In this document: in pieces, positions 9,901-19,455 of the stretch
Layout: each line of letters opens with the position of its first letter
Numbering within the stretch: position 1 is the first letter of the stretch
Source: Mesotaenium endlicherianum
Taxonomy: Eukaryota > Streptophyta > Zygnematophyceae > Zygnematales > Mesotaeniaceae
Direction of reading: 5' to 3'
NCBI GenBank assembly: GCA_009602735.1
Contig: WELA01012905.1
Span: forward strand, 170,973 to 195,042
Length of the DNA: 24,070 nucleotides
Made by a program: the position numbers and the translations under genes
Notes under the pieces: model-generated
What the model was told of the DNA's origin: nothing
Databases searched by the model: none
Seen by the model: only the letters and a program-made list of their open reading frames with translations

Positions 9901-10734
9901 AATATATGCTCAGTCCTCCGCTTCAAAAGAGAAGGAGCAGGCCTGGAGCAGGCCTGGGGCTTGTGTAAGGAAGAGGTCAGGGGTTGGCAATCACGCCCGG
10001 ATGTACTTGCAGGGTATAACACACATAAATATGTTCATTTAGTTTTTAGGAAACGGCATGATAAGTATGAATGTGGGCTTGGGGGTTTTCTTCCTGCTCG
10101 CTTGACTTGTTTAGAGTTGATGCTAATAGTGACAGGATAAGTTTGCATATGAGCTTTAAGCTTCTCCTAGTCAACGTTTTGTTGGCTCTTTTGAAAAGAG
10201 TGGTCTCTGGGTTGCAGTGAGGAAGCTGTTATTTGAGATTACTTGGTGGCAATTGTGAAGGGCGTCGATATGTTTGCCGCTTGTCCTTATACGGGGCAAA
10301 GGCGCTGTGCGGATAGGTGGCTGAGAACTTTTTTTTTTCTTTTTTAAAGAAGCACACCATGAAATTGCACCACATTAAACTTCCAGGGTATAATGTTCGA
10401 GGTCCAAATCAGGTTTTAACAATAGGTGACATGCTGTTCAGCAGCACTAAGAAGTAATGATGGCCAGTGGAGGTTCAGTCGGGTTGCAATTTTTTTATTG
10501 ATGACAGATAGTGGCCAGGAAAAGATTGGAGGATGATGTGTGTGCATTATGTACAATTCTAAGGTGCTTGCCTATGAGAAACTTGCACAATTATATGGTC
10601 CAACGGCGGATGTTTTTATCCAATCTTCTACGTAGTTGGAACCTCTCTATAACTTTCTGTGCTACTTGTTTTGGCAGATGACCTGGATCTTCTTGAGTCA
10701 AATCCAGAAATTCGAGAAGAGCGTCGGGTTGTAA
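6969..10734 (+). CDS. DTC: Mitochondrial dicarboxylate/tricarboxylate carrier, 6 exons
   Basis: Exons 6969-7085, 7205-7288, 7656-7717, 8322-8683, 9268-9482 and 10678-10734 join in phase with GT-AG introns of 119, 367, 604, 584 and 1195 bp to give 298 residues, the usual length of plant DTC. It belongs to the SLC25 family of the inner mitochondrial membrane, which exchanges 2-oxoglutarate, malate, citrate and similar acids. The three repeated carrier motifs are visible: PVDMVK at residues 34-39, PADLALIR at 125-132 and PFDYVK at 224-229, each at the end of the first helix of its repeat. The stretches ARLGTF, KPLPLYQKA and ALNMGMLASYDQ are typical of the oxoglutarate-type carriers. The last exon encodes only 18 residues (MTWIFLSQIQ...). 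Short exon 3 (62 bp) is easily missed. It converges with the SNARE gene. Confidence 0.95.
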
Positions 10735-11482
10735 GTCCTGTGCTGGGGATAACAAGGAAATGAAGGGAGGCGGGGGCTGGTGGAATAAAGCTGTGATACA
10801 GCATGCATTTGTTGCGGTCAGAGCTACACCCAGGTTGTGAGTTCCTATTGATTAGACGATTATTGTTGATATGCCTTGCCTGAAGAGCCCAAGCCCATTA
10901 CATAGGCAGTAGATTAGATTATATCACATTCTTTTTAATCTGGTAATATATACCTTATGAGATCCATTTCCGTTAAAAAATCATCGATCCTGTTTTTCAG
11001 GAAAAAATTTCTTTGTACTACTGAGTTTTAATGTTTTTCACAGAAAATTGGGTTTGTACAACTTCGTATTTTGTATTCACTTCTAGCCAATGCAATGAAG
11101 TCAATAATTTAAAAAGATGATGAAGAAGTATACGAGTTAAGACTTGGACCACCACATAAGTTGTAAAAGTAAGCAGCTAGGACATGTTGGCTGTGGGAAG
11201 GAGGTTCAAAGGTGGCCTAAGAGTGATGAACTTGTTGGTGGTCCCCATGCCTCATTTGGTGATGCTGCACAACAGTGAAAGTAATAATATTGCTTCAGAC
11301 TGACCAGGTCATTTTACATTTGTTAGAACACCCTGGCGCAACTGACTTGCCCCATTGCTCTCTCTACAAATCTCAAGCCAAGGAGAATGACCGCGTCAAA
11401 AATAACTTGCAATGAAGTTGTCACTGAAATCACTAACAGTTCTGTGGCTGCATATGGGGGTCTAAGAGTGGGTTAATCAAAC
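10735..11482. other. Shared 3' intergenic region of two convergent genes
   Basis: The 748 bp between the stop codons of the carrier (plus) and the SNARE (minus) is AT-rich without coding signal. It must contain both 3' UTRs. Confidence 0.6.
10784..10789 (+). terminator. Possible poly(A) signal of the carrier gene
   Basis: AATAAA lies 50 bp after the stop codon. Plant poly(A) signals are loose, so this is a candidate only. The AT-rich tract at 10910-11120 could also hold the end site. Confidence 0.35.
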
Positions 11483-14400
11483 TTACTCATAGAGATACAT
11501 GCCTAGGCCCAGGAGGATGCACAACAAGATGATGTCGAGGGCGAAGTTTCGGGTTGATCTCATCTGTAAATGGTACAGGGCAAGTTTTAGGTGCCTAGAA
11601 TCTGCTAAGGGCATGCATAACAATGTGCTGATTGATGATCTACATAGAAATAAATGTGAATATTTCTGTAGGAATACACCGCACTTACCTGAAGGACCAT
11701 CTCTTTCATTCTCTTGTTGGTGCTCTTCAGGTCGGTGTTGGCTTGGTCCACCTGTATTCATTGATGAAGAAGCTTCTACGTGATCAGTATAAACTAGTCA
11801 TTGTCTTTTATAACAGACATGCTTGATAAAAAACACCCAGTGTCTCTCCAAGCTATAACATTCTCAACGAAGAGTACTCAAAAATTTGAAACTCACCTTC
11901 ACCTCAATGTCGTAGAGGAGAGGCTCTTGCTTGTCCATCTCCTGCAATCACAACAAGCACCTCCATCACTAATTCGTGGTAGTCGACTGGGGCGCCTGGC
12001 TGATGCAGTTTGTGTAGGTAATAAATCACCCAAACAGGCACAAAATCTTGACTCGTACGTTGAGTGCAGGCCCTTCCTACACTCCATTACCATATGACGT
12101 CATCGTATACACGAGGACAATAATACAACTAGTAAATTCGATGCAGCCTACTGAGTGCCCTGCGCAACCTAGTCATCTACATGAGATTGATTAAATGAGG
12201 CCCTACTTCGAGTGCTATAGCAAAACATTACTTAAATAGCCGGTACAAGGGGGAAGTATGCAGGAGCAGAGCTGTCGGAAGACATGGGGTAGGCCCAAGG
12301 GAGTTATCATCCAGCCGCGAGAATGCGCACACCTCACTGAGGTTCTGAGCCAAGCTCTTCAGAGTGGCGAGGCCTGCTGAGATTGCATCCAGGCTCTGGT
12401 CCTGCAGGCACAAATATCAAATTGGTCACTGAGTGTTAGGGTGTAGGGTCTGCAAGGACCCAGTGCCTCCATTCACATGTGGGCAGAAGTAATGCCAAGC
12501 GTATGCTGGTAGCTGCTACCAGGCCGCAGGAATAGATTCTTGAAAATAGAAAGTTTCCAGCCTTTTGGCCCCCCTCTCACACAGCCTCTCCCCTCGGCAT
12601 GCCCCCTCCCTCCCTGCTGAACGGCAGCACATGAGCCCAACTCCATCCCCATCCAGTCATGCTCGGTACGCCCCTCTTTGGCCGGCTCTCTCCGCCTCTA
12701 GGCTGTTCAGCCTTTCCACCTTTGGACAGGAAGAAGAGGGAGTGACGAGGAACCTCTGTTGGATGAGGTAGCAGTTTGCTACATGAAGGAAGGGGTTGCA
12801 GATCAGAGTAGAGAAGATTGAGCCTCATAGGAGGGGACATATGCACTTAATGCGATAGAACAGCTAACCTGAGTGATGCGCCTGAGCTCAAACTCGTCCC
12901 GGAATGCCTGAGACTGCTCGGTGTGCTGATTGCGCGCCCTTGCCACATCATTGTCCATGCCTTCTGCGTATGTAGGACAGCACAAAAGTTTCAACTGCTC
13001 CTTCAACACAATTAGCACTCAGCACTCACAGCCACTGTACCAGCTCGTGCAAGAGAGGCTGCAAGAAAGAGGAGACGGTCAATTAATGAGCAGCAGTTGT
13101 TTGCCAACTTCATGTGTCGCAGCAAGAACGCTTTCAGTTACATATAGCAAGATACTGTAGTCAATTGCAACTCATTGCAACCACCATTCCTGATATCAGC
13201 TTGCTTGTTTTCAGCACTACGTGTGTCTGTTTGTTCTGAGTGTAAATGTCTCTTTGTGTGTGTGTGTGTATGTGTGTGTGTATGCTTGCGTGTGTGTATC
13301 GTGTGGTACTTAGAACATGCGAGTGATATGTGTATCATATATGCACAACTGCGTGCCAACCTGGATACACTGCACTGTCTCCCTTGAGGTCAAGATTCCT
13401 ATCTCCCGACATCCGCTGCTTGCCGCTGCGCCGTCGTGCACCCGTAGAATTGAAGCCATCGTTGACTCCCTCCAGCTGCTGGAGAAGATCGCTGACAAGC
13501 CCAGGTCTGGCCTCGAGCTCCTCTTTACTTACGCCCTTCACCTGCTCATGTGATCCCGCAATTCCCCACACTTCACTGTGCTCAAAGACTGGGGTGAGGT
13601 GGATAGTCAATATACTGCAAATAGGGAGAATGACAGTGCAATCCTTCTTAACGACTTGGTGCCGAGGGCAGCAAAGCAAGCATGAAGTATAGGTTTGGCA
13701 GCAGAAGGCATGCATTCACAAAATTTTGACACAGTGGGCTTCTTTCCATCCTCCAATCTCAGATACCTTTGTCACCAGATCCATAAGCAGGTACATTTAG
13801 CAGGGACACGCCAGTCCACTTGAAAGTCTAACGATGTAATCACAGGAAAAGTAAGGGGTTGGGTAACATACTTTACCTGGGCAAGCATTCCTCAATATAT
13901 GGGTTGTCCTGCTCACCTTTTTTAGCGAGAGCTTTTCCAGCTTTGGGAACTCAAGCTTAATGGATGCCTTGGCATGCCTGATCTCCGCATTTGTGGTAGC
14001 GACGCTGGCACGATTCTTCTCAATTGCAACGTCATTGGATTTCTGCAGCCCCAGTTTGTGACACAGTTCGTGACAGAGAGGAGTTTGATAATCTGAAAAC
14101 TTTGTGCTTCTTCACGTGCCGGGGTCACCGCTACTCTGGTTGTTCTATATTAATGCAAACAATCTCCTTCCAGGTCACGACTGCATCTCAACAAATCAAT
14201 GCACACATCTAGTAGGTGCAGTCCTAGCAAGGTGTTATACTAGGTAAATCCTCGAAATTTCCTTCGTGGAAGTCGACTTTCCCAGATTTCTGTTCTGCTA
14301 AGACACATTCACACACATGATTCCGGAGTTGGACCAAAAGAATTAACGAGGTTAATCTCTGCAATGACACCTTGTACAGGTCCTTATGTGCTGGCTATAT

Positions 14401-14709
14401 AACCCCGTTCTCCAACTAAATTAAAGAAAAGGTCTGCTCAAGCGCAAAATTTAACATTGAAAGGACCTCAGGTGCTCTAACCCACGCATATCGTCGTCAA
14501 ACAGATATACCGCAGCATCGAAAGCACTCGACCCACTCTGAAAAATAGATTACCTGCACTAAAGCGTCCACGTTGGCTTGTATTGCAGAATATAACCTTT
14601 GAAATGCGTCGCCTCCTAGAGATGGTGCATCTGTATCCTTTAGTGTATTGTACTTTTCATACTTATTACAAAGTGCATCGACTCTGGTTATGATGTCGTA
14701 TATGCTCAT
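11483..14709 (-). CDS. SYP7: SYP7-type Qc-SNARE (syntaxin of plants), 8 exons
   Basis: Minus-strand exons 14709-14554, 14042-13917, 13541-13361, 12963-12869, 12401-12333, 11941-11897, 11751-11689 and 11563-11483 join in phase with GT-AG introns (511, 375, 397, 467, 391, 145, 125 bp) to give 271 residues, close to the ~266 of SYP71. It would be tail-anchored in the ER/plasma membrane and act in vesicle fusion. The N-terminus (MSIYDIITRVDALCNKYEKY) and the AEIRHAKASIKLEFPKLEKL helix match the family. The Qc-SNARE heptad region spans about residues 180-243, with the zero-layer Gln at 214 (EMDKQEPLL). A single transmembrane anchor covers about 252-270, with only one residue left outside. The third exon's linker (residues 110-150) is Arg/Ser-rich and divergent. 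The start is the first ATG, and TATATAT lies 40 bp upstream. Confidence 0.94.
13255..13297. repeat. Interrupted (TG)n microsatellite
   Basis: Runs of TG (7 and 5-6 units) broken by TA and TGCTTGCG, inside the third intron of the SNARE gene. The frames across it are artefacts of the repeat. Confidence 0.9.
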
Positions 14710-14748
14710 GACTGAGAGGTTGTGACAACTGGATTGAAAAGGTACCAG

Positions 14749-14755
14749 ATATATA
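14749..14755 (-). promoter_or_regulatory. Possible TATA box of the SNARE gene
   Basis: TATATAT on the minus strand, 40 bp before the ATG. It would leave only a very short 5' UTR, so it may be fortuitous. Confidence 0.2.
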
Positions 14756-15127
14756 GGAAAGATTCTGGTGTTCTACGGCTTTTTACTTGCACCCTTCAAC
14801 GTAAAGAGTAGCCGAATAAGTGCACGTACAAGCACTAATGATCCCAACACGTACCCCAACAGAGAAGAGCTTCCTCCCGGAGAGTTATGCCGATACTCTA
14901 TCTTATGCTTTCCAGAACACCCGACATGCACATGCATCGAGTTGCCAGCCCCGACAGGGAAGCCTGTTGTGCACGTTGACGCCCTTCTGCGTGTCAGAGT
15001 GCCGTGAACGAGGCATTGCAGTTACACTGACGTTTTGCTGAGTGGCTCATCAGTGCAGGATGGACCTTCAATTTAATGGCATATTTGATGGATACTTTAG
15101 GATCACTCAGAATCCATATTTGGATCG

Positions 15128-15396
15128 ATGGCAACAATTTTCCCCTCGAACCACCTCGAACAGCCGCTCCCAACTATCGCGACAAACCAGTCGTCGAAAC
15201 AGCGCTGTCGCGCTCGCCGTCGACGCCACGACCCCGCCTCCCTTTTCCACCATCCCTCATGCCCTCCCACCATAGCCACCTTCCCCTCCCCTTCCCACCC
15301 TCTCTCCCTCTTGCCCTCTCAACAAGCAGGCACCATGGCCGTCTGCCACAACAAGCAGCCATGCACCCTGAAGATGGTCCACAGCGCGGCGCAAAA
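15128..15396 (+). other. Orphan GC-rich segment resembling a 5' UTR plus gene start
   Basis: A sharply bounded C-rich island in AT-rich DNA. About 100 bp of CT-rich leader (15225-15325) is followed by CACCATGGCC at 15332-15341, an ideal start context, opening a frame of only about 44 codons (MAVCHNKQPCTLKMVHSAAQ...). That frame loses its GC bias at about 15396 and then stops at 15464. It looks like the front of a gene cut off by insertion or capture, or an unrecognised short first exon. Its product is not recognised. Confidence 0.3.
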
Positions 15397-18303
15397 AAAT
15401 AGGAATTTCCAACAAATTACTAGCAAGTCGTTGGGAAATGCTTCCGGGCCCATCCCAGATTTTTGATATGGTTTAAAATTCCAAATTTACATTACATCTT
15501 AGTTTGTTTTTCTTCCAAACTAGTGTTGAAAAGAACGGGGCTTTCAACACGTTCATAGTGATTCCACGTTGAATCGGCGGATTGCAAATTTTGTCGTAAA
15601 TTGAAAGCTCGGTTCCAAAAGCGTTTTGTTCCTTGTATGTCATTGGGCCAAATGTTTGCAAGTGCAAATAACGTTGTTATGTACGTCAAAACCCAAAATA
15701 ATAAGAATGTCATAGAAGTCGCACGCAATTAGATGAATACAAACTCAAGTTAGACACGTTTTACTTGACCAGGTTATGAAACTTTATTTAAATTGCGTCC
15801 AAGTTGGTTTCAAAGCACTAGTCGACCACAAAATTGCAAACCATATAAGGACCAATGAGATGAAACAATTTTAACCACACATAATGTAAGATACATTGTA
15901 TATTTTGTGCATGGGTCGAATCGACTCGCCGTTTTCTTCTCAATAATTTCAACAAGCATATGTAACAGTTTCTCAAAGATTGTGCCATATATTCAATCTG
16001 CTGTTGATACGTAAATTTGGCGAAGTCTAAGGAATTTGGCTAGGAGCGGGATTTATGAATTTCGCTCAATAGAGGATTTTTACGATCAACGCACTTGCAT
16101 AACTGAATCTTATGTATCAAATGTCCACTGCAATGATAACCCTATCCACACACGTTGTCCACTCTTCGTTGCTGAAACGGATGGTCGACCATCTTGGTTC
16201 CCCTTTTGAAGGACTAAAATTGCATGTTAATATATGTCGACCCTATGACAACTTTTTGACATTGAAATGACCGTGGAGAAGGGAAGACTTTTGATTTTCT
16301 AATTTAATATAGGCTTTTGTAAAACGTAACAGCGTGGAATACTTCAACCAGCCAATTCATGTTAGCAACTCTAATCCCAGCTAGGATTTGCGTTGAAATT
16401 TCCAGAGTCATTTCATTTGGATTTCCACCCATTACAGCTGTGACGAGCTGGAATAAAATCCCAGCGCCGAAACGAACTGTCAATTTTGCCGTTTTATCAC
16501 TAGCACATTTTCAGGGTGTGGCTGCCCACCAGCATCCGCTCCAACCCTTCTCACCTCAAAATTTTATCAGACGCCCTTTTGCACGCCCTCGTCACGAGCT
16601 ATCTTACAGTCTAGGTGAGGCTTCGCCTCGCCATGCCGCTCACAAAAAGCCCGACGGCGGCATTGTCTCAACGGGGAAGATCCGCAAAAAAGAGGTCTAT
16701 TTGTGGAGATGGTAAGTATTATGGTGGTCGCCAAAGAGCAGGCCGCGAGAGACAAGCATAGTCAAAATCGACCAGGTGAGTCGTGTACATGCATAAGGTA
16801 CAAGATTTGAATAACAAATTCGCATATGGGCCAAAGCTCACATGAACAATAGCCGCTAATATTCCTTTTCTTACAAGAGTTACGTGAGGGACGTCTTACT
16901 AGAGCCAAGATCTTGCACCACATATAACCAAATGTCTTTGGTAAGCTTTCTATATTGGTTTCAATTTCTATGAGGGGGCCGCATATTCCCTCACGAAGCG
17001 CCCTGAATAATAAGGCCAATTTCAAACATCCAAACAAACCTATGCAATTTGTTGACGAGAAGACAAACAAAAATGAGATGCATTATACAGACCAGAAGAG
17101 GCAAATCCTCATTAGCTATGGCTAGTACAAAACTGCCCTCCATAAGAATAATATCCAAAAAGAAAAAAGGGACAAAAGATGACTTGCCTCATGTGGGCTT
17201 TCCCCTCTTCTCTCTTCACCATGCCCGATTACTTCACATTAACCTACCGACGGCCATGGCTCGTTAGTCATCCTTGCAGCACACAACAAGGCATTAACCA
17301 TAAGGACCCTACATGGGGTTTTCAGACGACTTTGATGTCTGACGAATTCAATGTCCGCAAACATATAAGTTCAACGGCCCAGTTGAACCGTCTCCATTAA
17401 TCTCCCTGCACAAATTTGAACCATCGCAAACACGTCGAATGGCCTAACGCACGTATTGTAATTTCATCCAACCATGAAGTCTAAAGAGCACGCACGTGAC
17501 CCTTACTAATTTTGCCCTCTCAAAATGAATGTGGGGTGGGCCTTATTGTCAACCACAAATCAGAACCTTATAATTGACTTATTATGCGGCATGGCTTGTC
17601 ATGTTCCTACCGCGCCTCGAACAAATTTTCAAACTGATCAAAATGAGTACACTTTGTTACCATTACCAATTAGCTCTTTATTACCGACTTAAACATGATC
17701 TATTTTCAAAAGAAGCGTATTCAAATAGATCGTTATGCCCCGTCATGAATGGTCACGTTTGTTTGGTCATGTATTGTACCCGACTGACAAAGATAACACG
17801 CGTCGTGTCTTGGAAGGGTGGCAGCCTAGAGTCAATGGGTTTGCCCAAATGATGTTAGTGGCATATATGCACCAACAAACTAATATGCAGACTGATTACT
17901 AAGTTATCTTATTCAACAAATAATGGATATATAGCCAAAAAAATAGAATAATGTCTTGAATTCAAAAAATATTGTTAAACATTCAAAGTTGATAACACAA
18001 ATGAACCCAAACACACGCATAAGCTCTTGCACACACACAACAGTGACACATGTTGCTTAATAATATAGAAGCTAATTGTAGTTACTTGTTTAGACATCAA
18101 CATATCGCATTTGAAGTGACCTTGACTTACATGTACACGTACGTAAAACAAAAGATATGAATGCACCACGACGCTATGCGCTGGTGATAATAGATGGGGA
18201 TAGAGTGGTATACGGAGGCAAAGGCCGACAACCTGATATTCTGAAGGTGATGAAACGGCTCAAATTGATCAATGCGAGAAGCGATGGGAAGTCATCCCAT
18301 GCC

Positions 18304-18418
18304 AACCAGGGTGAATTTCAAAGTGGACCCACTTTGGGTTTCCCAATACAATCTAGGTAGACAACCTCCTATATATATTTTGGATGGGTTTCCCATTTAC
18401 GTGAAATTCAGCGGCTGG
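18304..18418. repeat. Foldback segment, possibly a small MITE
   Basis: TGAATTTCA (18312-18320) is an exact inverse of TGAAATTCA (18402-18410), with partly matching outer flanks (CCAACC / GGCTGG). Inside are a perfect 8+2+8 hairpin, CAAAGTGG-AC-CCACTTTG (18319-18336), and two copies of TGGGTTTCCCA. No target duplication was established. Confidence 0.35.
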
Positions 18419-19455
18419 CCGAAACAGTCATAGAACTGCGATGTTTCCAAATTTTGCAAAAAAAAAGTCAAAATTTGTCAATGAAAGTCGTCGAACGGGC
18501 TTAATAATCAACTGATGTCAGTGTTAGTCTCATTTCAATGTCAACGCTAAACGTGGACCTCTAATCCACCATGCGGAAGTGGACCACAAATTCACTAATA
18601 ACGAGATTTCCTCGTATGTTTTGTATGAGCCACGTGGATATGGTCTTTACACGGACGACATAACACTCTACTCGTACCCTTACATAGGAAATTTCTCGTA
18701 TATAGCGTCAAGACTCAAGACCAAAAGTTATGCCTAACATATGCTAATCTTTAAACATTTTCAATGACATTAAAGGTAGGAAAGCTTTACTGTACATGCA
18801 TTTGATTGCTCAGACGTAAAACGTCAAGCATGCACCAATTAAGGCATGGAATTGCTTCTAGCTCAAGCTCGTGCATGAAGCACATGCAGATTCTTTATTG
18901 CAAAGCTTCTTTTAATGAACAATCCTCATTGTCTTCCACGATGCGACGAAGAGAATTCAACACATTGCGCCATGTCCTCTCTCACATTGCAAAGCTTGTG
19001 TTGATTGGGCCACAGGAGAAACAAAACTTTGAGGTTATTTCAGGAGTGGGAACATCCAATCCATTGAAGTGCTCCTATATTTGGTTTCCACACAAATGGA
19101 ACGGGTGAAATGGCACAGGTCTAACACACAGAGCTACAGTCATTTCTGGTTTATTTGTAACTCATACTGAAGCAAGTGCAGATACTATCACAAAAGCTAA
19201 GAAATACATTTCAGGCTTCAAATATGGCACCAATGACTTTTGGAGGATAAGTGTCAAAGTCAACTAAGAGGGTCACACTTATAGATAAAACTTTGGGAAG
19301 CTCACAATCATACGTGCTAAATTGAAACATACCAGAAATTCTTCCAAGGAAAAATTACTTTGTAAGCGCTCAGCCCTTTCCTTTAGGCAGCTATTCTTTG
19401 CAAAGAACATGCCCAAAGTACCCTGTAAAGTGTGCACGTAGTTGTTGGTAAGAAG

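Larger units (their letters stand above)
14756..19455. other. 4.7-kb region without a recognised gene
   Basis: Mostly AT-rich and non-coding by eye, on both strands. Three structured items stand out and are listed separately: a GC/C-rich island at 15128-15396 with an ATG in strong context, a candidate first exon at 16633-16711, and a foldback segment near 18304-18418. The longest frames (16359-16715, 18806-19108) have no recognised motif. The right end must contain the 3' UTR of the minus-strand KDEL gene. Confidence 0.5.

Noticed and set aside
13175..13387. Open frames rich in Val/Cys or Thr/His
   Set aside because: They arise from the TG/CA microsatellite in an intron.
18806..19108. 100-codon plus-strand frame
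   Set aside because: No recognised family, no good start context, and no splice partners seen.
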